The notes below the pieces were generated by a model that did not search any database, was not told the DNA's origin, and worked only from the letters and a program-made list of their open reading frames with translations. The position numbers were made by a program, and so were the translations under genes. A DNA stretch of 64,000 bases from Carnobacterium divergens (GTDB lineage Bacteria > Bacillota > Bacilli > Lactobacillales > Carnobacteriaceae), in NCBI RefSeq assembly GCF_900258435.1, contig NZ_LT992558.1, positions 2,160,965-2,224,964 on the forward strand, in the 5' to 3' direction. Positions 18,328 to 28,468 of this stretch are shown here, in pieces; positions within the stretch are counted from its first letter, which is position 1; every line of letters begins with the position of its first letter.

Positions 18328-19596
18328 TTAAGATTGTTTTGTTTTTTCATTTCGCATAATGACCCATGAACGTTTTAGTGATTTCATTAGGCTTGTGTCT
18401 GAATAAATCAGTACATTTGAACGGTACATGGTCAAGGATACATACGTACATATCATGGTAAAAACAGCCATTATTATAATGGACGCCCAGACGCCTGTGC
18501 TGTTCACAGTATCACTCGCAATTCTAAATGGCATCATAAAGGGTGTGAAAAATGGAACATAGGACCCTATTTTCACTAAGGGTTCATTGGGAGTCGCAAA
18601 ACCATACATTCCCCCAAAGAATCCAACCAATGTCAGTAACGTTAACGGGGTAATGGCTTTTCCAACATCTTCTACTTTTGAAACAAGGGATCCTAACAAC
18701 GCTGCTAAGATCGAGTAAATCATAATTCCAAAAATAAAGAAAACAATTGAATTGCCAATCAAGCCTTTTAAGAGAGCAAATAAATCGATTCCTTTTAAGG
18801 CTTCTTGCATAAAATCAAAAGATTTTCCAATTTGATACACAATCGTACCGATAAGGGCGTAACTTAAAATTTGTGTCAAACAAACAAGTAGAATTCCGAC
18901 TAATTTCCCAAAAAAGTGCTGAGTTGCAGAGACGCTTGATAAAATAATTTCCATAATTCGCGTGCCTTTTTCTGAAGCAATTTCTTGAGCAATAATACTT
19001 GAATAGTACAAGGTAAACATATAGATAGCAAACGCGACAATATAAGCACTCCAGCGTTTAATCATAGCATCTGTTGCTTGATTCGTTTCTTCTTTACCAT
19101 TTTCAAACTTTAAGGTAGTGGTTTTAACATCTGCGGGAGTTACCAACGCTGCTACATCTTTTTGACTCAAGCCTAATTTACTTGCTACTTGATTGGTTTG
19201 AATCGCTGTTAATAATTGCGTGATGAGTGTGGTATCAACGGCATCACTCGTAGTACTTTGAATGTAGTTTCCTGTTATCGTATCATTTTTTTCTTCAATG
19301 ATTAAATAGCCTGCTAAATCTTCTTTTTTCAAGGCTTCTTTAGCTGCTTTTTCAGTAGTAATTTTTTTATTAAGTGTGTACTCTCCTTTTGAGGAACTTA
19401 ACGCTTCAATAACTTGTTGATTTTTAGAAATAATCGCAATTTCTGGAACAGTAGCTGTTTGACTAACAAAGTAAGCAATGCCTCCTGCTGCTGCTGCGAT
19501 TAGGATTGGAGAAAGTACCATTAAAATAAAAGCCATTGATCGTACATTTTTTTTATATACTTCCCATACAATAATCCAAAATTTAGTTACTTTCAT
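18328..19596 (-). CDS. ABC-2 type permease (NatB/YhaP-like)
   Basis: A 422-residue permease from the ATG at 19596 (SD AGGTG); other nearby starts are possible. It has one N-terminal membrane helix (about residues 20-42), a large outside domain of about 140 residues, then five or six helices from about residue 185. This layout is that of NatB/YhaP-type permeases, some of which export sodium or drugs. It overlaps the ATPase gene by 14 bases. The substrate cannot be told from the sequence. Confidence 0.82.
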   Translation of the reverse strand: MKVTKFWIIVWEVYKKNVRSMAFILMVLSPILIAAAAGGIAYFVSQTATVPEIAIISKNQQVIEALSSSKGEYTLNKKITTEKAAKEALKKEDLAGYLIIEEKNDTITGNYIQSTTSDAVDTTLITQLLTAIQTNQVASKLGLSQKDVAALVTPADVKTTTLKFENGKEETNQATDAMIKRWSAYIVAFAIYMFTLYYSSIIAQEIASEKGTRIMEIILSSVSATQHFFGKLVGILLVCLTQILSYALIGTIVYQIGKSFDFMQEALKGIDLFALLKGLIGNSIVFFIFGIMIYSILAALLGSLVSKVEDVGKAITPLTLLTLVGFFGGMYGFATPNEPLVKIGSYVPFFTPFMMPFRIASDTVNSTGVWASIIIMAVFTMICTYVSLTMYRSNVLIYSDTSLMKSLKRSWVIMRNEKTKQS

Positions 19597-20488
19597 CATT
19601 GTCACCTGCTTTCAACTTGAAAATTTCTTCTAATGTTGGTGCTTGCTGACTGAAGGTCGGGATGTAGCCATTTTTAGTTACAATCTCAAAAATTTCTTTG
19701 CCGTAATGAGCCTCACTTAACTGAAGTATCGCTACACCTTCTGCAGTGTGAGTAACTTGTTGTACGCCAGGAAGATTTTCCAATTCACCCTTTGTCAAAT
19801 TGCTTTCTAAAAATAGTTTTGTTCGACCAAATGTTTCTCTAATTTCATTTACTTTGCCATGCAACACCATCTCACCATTGCGTAACATCACTAGCGTGTC
19901 ACAAATTTCAGCAACATTTTCCATTTGATGACTAGAAAAAATCACACAGCTGCCTTGCTCTTTTAATTCAATAATTCCTTGTTGCAATAAATCTGCATTG
20001 ACTGGATCTAATCCACTAAACGGTTCATCTAGAATCACAAGCTTTGGTTTATGAATCAACGTGCAAATTAATTGAACTTTTTGTTGATTTCCTTTTGAAA
20101 GAGATTTGACTTTATCTGTTTTCTTACCCTTCACTTGGAATTTTTCCATCCAATAATCCACCTGAGGTTTGATTTCTTTTTTTGTCTTTCCTCTTAATCG
20201 TGCAAAATAATAAATTTGCTCTTCGATTGAAATATTAGGGTATAGTCCTCTTTCTTCTGGTAAATAACCAATCATGTCGTAATCCACTTTTTTTAATGGC
20301 TCTCCATTCCATAAAACTTCGCCACTATCTGCCGTTAAAAATTGCAGAATTAAACGAAATGTTGTTGTTTTTCCTGCTCCATTTTGTCCAATCATACCTA
20401 GAATTTCGCCATCTTTAATAGTAAAGGACAACCTGTTGACTGCTGTTAAGGAACCAAATGTCTTTTTTAAATTTCTTACTTCTAACAT
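19583..20488 (-). CDS. ABC transporter ATP-binding protein (NatA/YhaQ-like)
   Basis: 301 residues. Walker A is GQNGAGKTT near residue 34, the signature LSKGNQQKVQ near residue 135 and Walker B LVILDEPFSGLD near residue 155; a C-terminal domain of about 85 residues follows, as in NatA-like ATPases. It is the first gene of a two-gene operon with the ABC-2 permease. AGGAG precedes the ATG. Confidence 0.88.
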   Translation of the reverse strand: MLEVRNLKKTFGSLTAVNRLSFTIKDGEILGMIGQNGAGKTTTFRLILQFLTADSGEVLWNGEPLKKVDYDMIGYLPEERGLYPNISIEEQIYYFARLRGKTKKEIKPQVDYWMEKFQVKGKKTDKVKSLSKGNQQKVQLICTLIHKPKLVILDEPFSGLDPVNADLLQQGIIELKEQGSCVIFSSHQMENVAEICDTLVMLRNGEMVLHGKVNEIRETFGRTKLFLESNLTKGELENLPGVQQVTHTAEGVAILQLSEAHYGKEIFEIVTKNGYIPTFSQQAPTLEEIFKLKAGDNDESN

Positions 20489-20600
20489 GTCTACTCCTCC
20501 ATTTTATTTATTTTTTAAGTACTTTTTTAATTATAGATATAAGTTTATCACATTTTATAAAAATTAGATAAAATTGTTTAAGAACGAATGTTTTTGATTA

Positions 20601-20645
20601 AAAAAAGTAAAAGTGACGAATTCTCGTCACTTATTTTACTTTTTA
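20601..20645 (-). terminator. Terminator of the dlt operon
   Basis: A long stem, AAAAGTAAAAGTGACGA pairing with TCGTCACTTATTTTACTTTT, overlaps the dltD stop codon. Confidence 0.85.
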
Positions 20646-21898
20646 ATATCAATGGCTTTTTTATCTTGCCATTCTTTTGATAAAAAATACGGATTTAATT
20701 TGATTGAACTTGGTTCTTTGGTTTTTGATTCCAAAAATGGTTTTAATTCTTTATCCAGCGCTAACCAACCACGCCAGCCAATATGAATCGTATCTTGCAT
20801 AAAGTAACTTTCAGAGCCATCTTGTGAAAAATCAACGACTTTAAAACCTTGACTTTTTAGTTGATGATTAATTTTTTTAGAAAATTGTGCCATCATTTCA
20901 GGCGATAATCCTGTAAATTCCATCCACTTATGATTGACTGGGGTCACTACAAAACGAACGTCCATATTGTTTTCTTTCATTTTGGCTAATACTAATTGAA
21001 AATCTGAATATTCAGGAGAGCACTCATAGTCAAAATGAGTTTGTGAATTTTTTAAATCCCCTTGAATCGGTTGAATTCTTGTTTGGTAGAAGCCGTTTTT
21101 AATCTCAAAAGGGTTATTATTGCTTCCTTTTTCACCAATTTGGTAGGCTAACGTATCTAGCTTTTCAAAATTATAGGCATTAGGAAGACGTTTAACTGAT
21201 TTTTCAACCTTTTGTTTGTTTTTATTTGTAATAAAGGCGCCAAACAAGTCATCTTCTCGCTCTAAAATACGCAATTTCATTTTAATGTAAATACGTTCTT
21301 TTCGAGTTAATGCTTCTCCTTTTTCAACCGAACGTAAGGCTGACACCATTTTAACGTCCGATTTAACAGATTTGTACGTCAATAAACGTGACGCTGCATA
21401 GCGACGTTCTGGTGTATCTTTGTCATTGGCTTTAATGAATTCAAATGTTTGTAGCGGTGAAAAATGTGAATCAAACATCATTCCTGGCGCGCCTTTTTTG
21501 ACAAACCATTGTGGGGAAATAATAAAGACTGCTTTTTTATTTTTTAAGCTTTCTCCCATTCCCTCCATGGCTAAGAAATGCGTTAATGATTGAGAACCGG
21601 CATTTCCAATCAGATACGGAGTGTAGTTTCTTTGGTATTTTTCAGCTAACACAGAAGGATGAAACGGATCAAAGCGTGACAATTCAGAAGACCCAAAGAA
21701 AGGGACCATCTGAGGCTCATTCATTGCTGTTTGATACACCTTTTCTCCCTTCATAATATTGGTGCTAATGGCTGTAGCAGAATCGGCTACTTGTTTCTTT
21801 CCAACAGGTAAAACATTAAATGGCGCAAATAAGACTCCTAGTAACATGACCACTGCTACTACTAATGGGCCTACTGCCATAATCAACTTGCGTTTCAT
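20636..21898 (-). CDS. dltD: DltD, D-alanyl transfer protein
   Basis: Last step of teichoic acid D-alanylation on the outer face. 420 residues with one N-terminal membrane anchor (about residues 5-28) and an SGNH-like extracellular domain: FFGSSELSRFDPFHPS near residue 68 carries the serine, and DTIHIGWRGW near residue 370 the Asp/His pair. The ATG overlaps the dltC stop by one base (ATGTAATG-type junction). Confidence 0.94.
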   Translation of the reverse strand: MKRKLIMAVGPLVVAVVMLLGVLFAPFNVLPVGKKQVADSATAISTNIMKGEKVYQTAMNEPQMVPFFGSSELSRFDPFHPSVLAEKYQRNYTPYLIGNAGSQSLTHFLAMEGMGESLKNKKAVFIISPQWFVKKGAPGMMFDSHFSPLQTFEFIKANDKDTPERRYAASRLLTYKSVKSDVKMVSALRSVEKGEALTRKERIYIKMKLRILEREDDLFGAFITNKNKQKVEKSVKRLPNAYNFEKLDTLAYQIGEKGSNNNPFEIKNGFYQTRIQPIQGDLKNSQTHFDYECSPEYSDFQLVLAKMKENNMDVRFVVTPVNHKWMEFTGLSPEMMAQFSKKINHQLKSQGFKVVDFSQDGSESYFMQDTIHIGWRGWLALDKELKPFLESKTKEPSSIKLNPYFLSKEWQDKKAIDIKK

Positions 21899-22134
21899 TA
21901 CATTAAAGACTCAATTTTTTGACTAATTAAGTTAGGCGTTGCCCACTCTGCGCGGTCAAATTCAGAAACAGGTACCGAAACACCAAATCTTGCTTCTACT
22001 TCAATCAATAATTGTACAGTTCCTAATGAATCTAAAACCCCTTCATCAAATAAGTTCATCTCTAAATTTTCTTTTACTTCATCTGTTCCAGTTAATTCTT
22101 CTAGTAAATCTAAGACTTCTTCTTTTGTATTCAT
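21898..22134 (-). CDS. dltC: DltC, D-alanyl carrier protein
   Basis: A 78-residue acyl-carrier-like protein; the phosphopantetheine attachment serine is in [10 protein letters not shown] (S36). It carries D-alanine from DltA to DltB. It has an AGAGGG ribosome site and lies directly between dltB and dltD. Confidence 0.95.
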   Translation of the reverse strand: MNTKEEVLDLLEELTGTDEVKENLEMNLFDEGVLDSLGTVQLLIEVEARFGVSVPVSEFDRAEWATPNLISQKIESLM

Positions 22135-22156
22135 AATAAAACCCTCTTTTCAATTT

Positions 22157-23341
22157 TTAGTGAATCATTTTATCAAAAATCCCTGAGAATATCAGGAAGC
22201 TAAAGCAGACAACGTTAAACGTAATAAAAATGGCTAACCCTTTCGTTGCAAAATTACTTGGCAGTTGTTTTTTGTGTTTCTTTTTAAAACGAAGCCACGC
22301 CTCATTGATACACATTGCCACGCCGTGAAACAATCCATACGCAATGTAGTACCACGTTAAACCGTGCCACACACCCATTAATAAGAATAAGGTTAAGTAG
22401 CCCACATTAGAGACCGTTACGCGACTCTTAAAGACTTTTTTCTTCATTAGCATAAAGACCATTCTCATAAAGACATAATCTCTAAACCAGAAAGATAACG
22501 ACATATGCCATCTATTCCAAAAATCTTTTAAATTTTGGCTGATAAACGGCTTGTTAAAGTTAATCGGTGTTTCAATTCCTAATAAATAGCTGGTTCCAAC
22601 TGCGAATAAGCTGTACCCTGCAAAATCGAAAAACAAATAAAAACTGTAACTATACATATACAACAATAAGCTCATTGAAAAGCCTTTTGTATGCAAAGCC
22701 ATCTGTTCTGTAAAGGGAACTGCAAATTGCCCAATATAGTGAGCAATAATAAACTTATACAAACAGCCTATGAAAATCATCATAATGCCTTTTCCAAGAA
22801 GCGTTGCATATTTTTCCTTATCAGGAGGTGTCACAAAATCCTTTTCAAAACGACGGTAACGATCAATTGGACCGGAAGAAATCGTTGGGAAAAATAACAG
22901 GAACTGGAGGAACATCAATGGATTGTATTCCTTAATGATGCCGTCTCGAATTTCCATGACCATTTGAACGGCCTTAAAGGTTAAATATGAAATCCCTAAA
23001 AAGCCAATAATCGAGGTGTGTCCAGTAACAAATGGGAAAATTTTTACGATTGCTAATGGAGCAATGGCTAAAATTACTGCACCTACAAAGACATTCGTTT
23101 CGTTTTTCTGCATTCGATAACGATGGTAAAGGTAAACTAGAAGGACTTGCCAAATAACATATACAATAATTGAAATACCTTGCTTCCAGTTGCTACCACC
23201 AAACGTCACGTACAGCAAGCCTAGTGTTACGAGATTTTGATAAATCAAAAATCGCTTGCCATTTAACAACCCAATAATAATGGGTAAAAATAAAACCGTC
23301 AATAGTACAAAATATTTGGGTGCTTCATAGGGTAAACTCAT
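22157..23341 (-). CDS. dltB: DltB, membrane O-acyltransferase
   Basis: A 394-residue MBOAT protein with about eleven hydrophobic segments. The catalytic histidine is in MGVWHGLTWYY near residue 324, and WNRWHMSLSFW is the other family motif near residue 275. It passes the D-alanyl group across the membrane. The ATG overlaps the end of dltA by 4 bases. Confidence 0.95.
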   Translation of the reverse strand: MSLPYEAPKYFVLLTVLFLPIIIGLLNGKRFLIYQNLVTLGLLYVTFGGSNWKQGISIIVYVIWQVLLVYLYHRYRMQKNETNVFVGAVILAIAPLAIVKIFPFVTGHTSIIGFLGISYLTFKAVQMVMEIRDGIIKEYNPLMFLQFLLFFPTISSGPIDRYRRFEKDFVTPPDKEKYATLLGKGIMMIFIGCLYKFIIAHYIGQFAVPFTEQMALHTKGFSMSLLLYMYSYSFYLFFDFAGYSLFAVGTSYLLGIETPINFNKPFISQNLKDFWNRWHMSLSFWFRDYVFMRMVFMLMKKKVFKSRVTVSNVGYLTLFLLMGVWHGLTWYYIAYGLFHGVAMCINEAWLRFKKKHKKQLPSNFATKGLAIFITFNVVCFSFLIFSGIFDKMIH

Positions 23342-24864
23342 GAATTCACCTCATTCATTAATCCTTTTCGATCCACTTTGCCATTTTGGGTTAGCGGCAA
23401 CTGCTCAACGTAATTCCATTTTTGAGGCATCATATAGTCCATAATCAACGGCTGCAACTCTTTTTTGATTGCATTAGTCAATTGATAGTTTTTTTCAAAA
23501 TCATGCTCTTTCGCCACAACAAAAGCCACTAAACTTTGAACTTTGTGATCTTTTATTTTTGGAACAACGGTTGCTGCTTTTACGTAAGACACTTGTTCGA
23601 TATTATGATCAATATCTTCCAATTCAATTCGGTAGCCATGAAGTTTCACTTGAAAATCAATTCGTCCTTGATAGAATAATTGATCGCCTTCATATTTTCC
23701 AATATCGCCTGTTCGATACGCTTGCACGCCGTCAATTTGATAGAAAGTTTCCGCTGTTTTTTCAGGATTATTAAGGTAACCTTTAGAGACGCTTGGTCCT
23801 GTAATCACCATTTCTCCAGGCATGCCACTTACTACTTGATTTAACTCTTCATCCACTAAGATTACTTCTGTGTCCGACTTCACGCGACCAATTGGCAAAC
23901 GTGGGTATTCTGTTGTAACCTCTGGCGTAATCAAAACTTCTGTAATCGCAACCGTTGCTTCGGTCGGACCATAGGTGTTAAAAACTGCTGCCTTTGGAAA
24001 ACGGTCATTTAATAACGTTGCTGTTCGGTTCGTTAACTCTTCGCCACAAAATAGGAAGGTTTCTAACGATGGATAATGCTCTGCATCAAAATGGGGTTCC
24101 ATTAGACAAATATCCATAAATGAAGGCGTTGATACCCATACATTTAAGTCTAGAGTCGGCAATTTTTCAAACAAAAGCTTGAAATTTGTTGTCACTTCTT
24201 TTGTTAAAGGAACTAATGTACCACCAGATAACAACGATGGGTATAAATCCATTACGGATAAGTCAAATGAAAATGGTGCTTGCGCTAAAAAGCGCTTGTT
24301 CTTGCCAAGTGGGAAGTCATTGGCCATCCACTCACTAAAACTAATGAGGTTATCATGGCTGATTTGAACGCCTTTGGGGACGCCTGTTGTTCCAGATGTA
24401 AAAATAATGTAGACATTTTCATCTCCTTGAACAGCTTCTGATATCGGTAAAGGTAACACTTTTTCAGCATCTAGCACATTCCACAATGTTGTCCTGTCTA
24501 TTTTCAATTGCTTTGCTTCAAGTGCAATCGGTAAATCTTCGATTGAAATCACCATTGCTGGCTTTGCAATCGAAATAATTTGTTCCAAACGCTCTGAGGG
24601 AGTATGTCCATCAACTGGAATATAAGCATGTCCGGCTTTCATACATCCTAAAAACGTCACTAACATCTCAAACTGCAACCCGCCAAAAACAAGAATTGGC
24701 GCTTTTTTTGTCAATGCTGTTTGTTGGTTTAAATAACTTGCAACTTTATCTGATTGTTCCATCAATAACTCAAAGGAATACTGTTTTGTTCCAGCATCAT
24801 AGCAAATTGCATCTGGATATTGTTCTGAAATTTTTTTTAGTCGTTCTATAATCGTTTCTGTCAT
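23338..24864 (-). CDS. dltA: DltA, D-alanine:carrier protein ligase
   Basis: Activates D-alanine with ATP and loads it onto DltC. 508 residues of the adenylate-forming family: IIFTSGTTGVPKG near residue 152, NTYGPTEATV near residue 295, YRTGDIG near residue 380 and the C-terminal NGKVDRKGL lysine motif near residue 495. It follows dltX by 45 bases; no strong Shine-Dalgarno sits directly before the ATG. Confidence 0.95.
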   Translation of the reverse strand: MTETIIERLKKISEQYPDAICYDAGTKQYSFELLMEQSDKVASYLNQQTALTKKAPILVFGGLQFEMLVTFLGCMKAGHAYIPVDGHTPSERLEQIISIAKPAMVISIEDLPIALEAKQLKIDRTTLWNVLDAEKVLPLPISEAVQGDENVYIIFTSGTTGVPKGVQISHDNLISFSEWMANDFPLGKNKRFLAQAPFSFDLSVMDLYPSLLSGGTLVPLTKEVTTNFKLLFEKLPTLDLNVWVSTPSFMDICLMEPHFDAEHYPSLETFLFCGEELTNRTATLLNDRFPKAAVFNTYGPTEATVAITEVLITPEVTTEYPRLPIGRVKSDTEVILVDEELNQVVSGMPGEMVITGPSVSKGYLNNPEKTAETFYQIDGVQAYRTGDIGKYEGDQLFYQGRIDFQVKLHGYRIELEDIDHNIEQVSYVKAATVVPKIKDHKVQSLVAFVVAKEHDFEKNYQLTNAIKKELQPLIMDYMMPQKWNYVEQLPLTQNGKVDRKGLMNEVNS

Positions 24865-24909
24865 TTGATTGCGTTACATATTTAAACTATGCAACTCGCT
24901 CCTTTCTAG

Positions 24910-25059
24910 TTAAAATTCATTATAAATAAAATTGCCACTGTCTGTATTTGTGTAATCGTATAAGTAAACCAAAATTAATAAAATCGCTAAATAAAATACG
25001 GTCTTTGCACAAAATACCACAATATCATTTTCTTTTAATTTTTGAATGGCTTCTTTCAT
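24910..25059 (-). CDS. dltX: DltX, small membrane protein of the dlt operon
   Basis: A 49-residue protein with an AAGGAGGT ribosome site. A basic N-terminus (KEAIQKLKEN), one membrane helix (about residues 12-34), and the conserved C-terminal FIYNEF ending identify DltX. The C-terminal peptide is reported to interact with DltD/DltB in D-alanine transfer. It is the first gene of dltXABCD. Confidence 0.93.
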   Translation of the reverse strand: MKEAIQKLKENDIVVFCAKTVFYLAILLILVYLYDYTNTDSGNFIYNEF

Positions 25060-25369
25060 TTGAAATACCTCCTTGCCTTGTTTCATCTTTACTGAATATT
25101 ACAGTCAGATTACACATTGTCATAATTCTATCATTTATTGCTATAAAAAAACATACAAATATATGTAAGATTTGTTAAAACACCTAACACTTTTGTCACT
25201 TCGTTAGAATTGACTGATAAATTACAATTTTGTTAGTTATTTCTACAATTTTTAGTTTATCGAACATTCCTCCTTCTAACATCCGCCTTTAGAATGAATT
25301 TCTGCTCCGTCGATTGTCCTAAATAGTCAACGTTTCCTATTATAACGTGTTTTATCTTTTATTTCAAAA
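25060..25369 (-). promoter_or_regulatory. dlt operon upstream region
   Basis: About 310 bases without a gene. On the minus strand a TAGAAT (25125-25130) about 65 bases before dltX is the best -10, but its -35 is weak (TGTTTT). Further upstream, GTTAG elements occur several times (about 25180-25240). Control by a stress regulator is plausible from family knowledge but no site can be named. Confidence 0.35.
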
Positions 25370-25412
25370 AAAACCAAAGAAAGAAATTTTTGAAATTTCT
25401 TCTTTGGTTTAA
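25370..25412 (-). terminator. Terminator of uvrC
   Basis: AACCAAAGAAAGAAATTT pairs with AAATTTCTTCTTTGGTT. Confidence 0.8.
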
Positions 25413-25416
25413 TCGG

Positions 25417-27195
25417 TTATTCTAGTGCACTGAAATGCTTCATTACATTTTCAGCTACATTTTTAGGAAGTCCAACAGCTTTTAACTCTTCTATTGAGGC
25501 TTCTTGGATATTTTTGACAGACTTAAAGGATTTCAATAAATTCTTTTTACGGGTTGGACCTAAGCCATCGATGCCATCTAATTTAGAGGCAAAACTGTTT
25601 TTATTTCGCAATTGACGGTGGAAGGTAATCGCGAAACGATGGACTTCATCTTGAATTCGTTGCAGTAAGAAGAATTCTTGACTGTTTCGTTTTAATGGAA
25701 TGACACCTAGTTTTGGACCAAATAACAGTTCACTCGTTCGATGCTTGTTATCTTTAGCTAATCCTGCGATTGGAATTTCTAAGCCTAACTGGTTCTCTAA
25801 TACTTCCTTAGCAGCGTCTACCTGCCCTTTTCCGCCATCTATCAAGACTAAATCAGGCAATGGTAGCTCGTCCTTTAAAACACGTGAATAGCGTCGATAA
25901 ATGACTTCTCGCATTGACGCATAATCATCTGGTCCCACAACGGTTTTAATTTTGTATTTTCGGTACTCATTCTTAGCAGGTTTCCCGTCAATAAACACGA
26001 CCATTGCTGAAACGGGATCCACTCCCATAATATTCGAATTGTCAAAAGCTTCGATGCGAATTGGAGCCGGAATATTCATTGCGTCCCCTAAATTTTTAAC
26101 TGCCCCTAATGTCCGCTCTTCTTTTTTCTCAATCAGTGAGAATTTTTCTTGAAGGGATACGCTGGCATTTTTGTTGGCTAGTACGACTAATTCCTTTTTT
26201 TGGCCTTTTTGTGGTTGAAGTATTTTAGCATCTACTAGTGCTGCTACACTTTCACGATCAATATTTTTAGGAATCAAAATTTCTTTTGGTATAAAGTGTT
26301 GATTTTTTTGATAAAACTGACCGATAAAGGTTAGAAAATCAGCTTCTTCTTCGTTATAGAAAGGAAACAAAGAAACATCTCGTTCAATTAATTTTCCTTG
26401 ACGAACAAAAAAGACTTGGACACACATCCAGCCTTTATCGACTGCATATCCGAACACATCGCGGTCGATAAAATCGGCACTTGTCATTTTTTGACGAATC
26501 AAGGTGGTTTCAATTGAATTGATTTGATCTCGAAATTCAGCGGCTTTTTCAAATTCCATGTTTAAGCTTGCTGTTTCCATTTTTTCTGTCAACTCATTTT
26601 TTACATCTTCGTAGCCGCCGTTTAAGAATCGTTTGATTTCTTCTACCATCTCAGTGTAGGTTTCTTTGGGAATGTCTTTCACACAACAACCCAAACATTG
26701 TCCTAGATGATAATAGAGGCACACGCGATTTGGCAACATTTTACATTTTCTTAGTGGGTAAAGTTTATCTAATAATTTCTTGGTTTCATTGGCTGCTTTA
26801 ACATCTGGATACGGTCCAAAATAAATCGCCTTATCCTTTAATACTTTTCTCGTAATCAATAAACGCGGGTATTTTTCATTGGTAATTTTAATGAAAGGAT
26901 AAGTCTTATCATCTTTTAACATGATATTGTATTTAGGATCATTTTTTTTAATCAAATTTATTTCTAATAACAACGCTTCAATATTGGAGCCCGTTACGAT
27001 ATATTCAAAATCAACAATTTCGCTGACTAAACGTTCTGTTTTTGTGTCGTGACTTCCTCTAAAATAAGAACGAACACGGTTTTTCAATACTTTTGCCTTT
27101 CCAACATAAATAATGGTGCCGTTTTTATCCTTCATTAGGTAACAGCCAGGTTGGTCTGGCAAAAGAGCTAATTTATGCTCGATATGTTCATTCAT
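25417..27195 (-). CDS. uvrC: UvrC, excinuclease ABC subunit C
   Basis: Nucleotide-excision repair nuclease that makes both cuts around a lesion. 592 residues: N-terminal GIY-YIG nuclease ([18 protein letters not shown]), cysteine cluster ([21 protein letters not shown]), UVR motif near residue 205, RNase H-like C-terminal nuclease ([18 protein letters not shown]) and helix-hairpin-helix repeats at the end. Full length. It lies 24 bases after the alpha/beta hydrolase gene. Confidence 0.96.
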   Translation of the reverse strand: MNEHIEHKLALLPDQPGCYLMKDKNGTIIYVGKAKVLKNRVRSYFRGSHDTKTERLVSEIVDFEYIVTGSNIEALLLEINLIKKNDPKYNIMLKDDKTYPFIKITNEKYPRLLITRKVLKDKAIYFGPYPDVKAANETKKLLDKLYPLRKCKMLPNRVCLYYHLGQCLGCCVKDIPKETYTEMVEEIKRFLNGGYEDVKNELTEKMETASLNMEFEKAAEFRDQINSIETTLIRQKMTSADFIDRDVFGYAVDKGWMCVQVFFVRQGKLIERDVSLFPFYNEEEADFLTFIGQFYQKNQHFIPKEILIPKNIDRESVAALVDAKILQPQKGQKKELVVLANKNASVSLQEKFSLIEKKEERTLGAVKNLGDAMNIPAPIRIEAFDNSNIMGVDPVSAMVVFIDGKPAKNEYRKYKIKTVVGPDDYASMREVIYRRYSRVLKDELPLPDLVLIDGGKGQVDAAKEVLENQLGLEIPIAGLAKDNKHRTSELLFGPKLGVIPLKRNSQEFFLLQRIQDEVHRFAITFHRQLRNKNSFASKLDGIDGLGPTRKKNLLKSFKSVKNIQEASIEELKAVGLPKNVAENVMKHFSALE

Positions 27196-27219
27196 TGGAT
27201 GAGTAAAACCTCCTTTTAT

Positions 27220-27936
27220 TTAGGGATACACTTCTTCTAAAAATGAACATACTAACCGATTAAATAGATCTGGTTTTTTCATAATTAGAAAATGATCTGC
27301 ATCTGGAATAATTTTTAATTGACTGTTAGGTAAGGACGCAGCGATCAATTCGGTGTGCGCTTCTTCAATCATATCATGATCTCCCGCCACAACTAACACA
27401 GGTGCTTGAATCGTTTGTAATTGTTCTGGTGTTAGTTGGAGTTGTTTCAACATTAAATCAATGATTTGTTTGCGTTGATTAAAATAGCGACTCACCTGTC
27501 CTAACAGTTTGGTCATTTTATAAGCTAACTTCACTTGCAAAACAGGAAGTTTTTTCATGCCATCTGTTTCTAAGTTTGCCCCTACGATAATTAACGATTG
27601 AACATATTCAGGATATTTTAAGGCTACATATAACGCGATATTGCCACCATCACTAAACCCAACAATTGCCGCCTTACGAACATTAAAATAATCCATTACT
27701 TCCACAACATCTAACGCTAATCGTGTAAAGCTAAGCGGATATTGGCCATGCTCTGAACGTCCATGTCCTCTTGTATCAATGGCAATCACTTGATATTTCT
27801 GACTAAATGCTTCTATTTGGTCTTCGAAGATACTACTGTCTTCTCCATTGCCATGTAGTAAAATAAGAGGTTTTCCTTCACCTGAAATTCTACAATAAAT
27901 CTCGGTGTTATCAACTGGAATATAAACGGCTTTCAT
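27220..27936 (-). CDS. Alpha/beta hydrolase
   Basis: 238 residues of the alpha/beta hydrolase fold: oxyanion HGNGEDS near residue 29, nucleophile motif VGFSDGGN (S95 region), acid in VVAGDHDMI and catalytic histidine in PDADHFLI. The substrate is unknown; esterases and haloperoxidase-like enzymes share this layout. A GGGAGG lies before the ATG. It is directly upstream of uvrC, probably in one transcript. Confidence 0.85.
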   Translation of the reverse strand: MKAVYIPVDNTEIYCRISGEGKPLILLHGNGEDSSIFEDQIEAFSQKYQVIAIDTRGHGRSEHGQYPLSFTRLALDVVEVMDYFNVRKAAIVGFSDGGNIALYVALKYPEYVQSLIIVGANLETDGMKKLPVLQVKLAYKMTKLLGQVSRYFNQRKQIIDLMLKQLQLTPEQLQTIQAPVLVVAGDHDMIEEAHTELIAASLPNSQLKIIPDADHFLIMKKPDLFNRLVCSFLEEVYP

Positions 27937-28016
27937 GCCTTGGCCTCCCTTTTAATAATTGAAATGTGTTTACTTGTTATCTAGTTTAATCCATTTTAAT
28001 CGAAGTTGCAATTGAC

Positions 28017-28052
28017 AAAAAAAGAGGCATTGCCTAGTAAATTAGGCAATGC
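28017..28052 (-). terminator. Terminator of trxA
   Basis: GCATTGCCTA pairs with TTAGGCAATGC, followed on the minus strand by CTCTTTTTTT. Confidence 0.85.
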
Positions 28053-28066
28053 AATCTGATTGTAAC

Positions 28067-28378
28067 TTAAGCGTATTTTTTAATGATTTCTTCTAGTTGT
28101 TCTTTTGCGTGATAGCCCACTAATTTTTCAACCACTTCGCCATCTTTTTTAACAAGTAATGTTGGGATGCTCATAATACCAAATGAAGCGGGTACTTCTG
28201 GATTTTGATCCACATCCATTTTTACGATTTTTACTTGTTCGCCTTTTTCTTCTTCTAAAAGATCTAATACAGGGGATTGCATCCGACAAGGTCCGCACCA
28301 CGTTGCCCAAAAATCAGTGATTACTAACCCTTCTTTTGTTTCATTTTCAAATGTTTGATCTGTAACTGCTAATACCAT
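28067..28378 (-). CDS. trxA: Thioredoxin
   Basis: 103 residues with the WATWCGPCRM active site (C31 and C34 region) and the cis-proline loop SIPTLLV. General protein disulfide reductase. An AGGAGG lies just before the ATG, and a TATAAT about 55 bases upstream suggests its own promoter, separate from mutS2. Confidence 0.96.
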   Translation of the reverse strand: MVLAVTDQTFENETKEGLVITDFWATWCGPCRMQSPVLDLLEEEKGEQVKIVKMDVDQNPEVPASFGIMSIPTLLVKKDGEVVEKLVGYHAKEQLEEIIKKYA

Positions 28379-28468
28379 AGTTATTTCCTCCTGTTACTTA
28401 TAAATTGTAAGTTTGATTTCTAAACTTATTATAACAAATTTTTTTCTTTTTTTCTAAAATAATGCTCG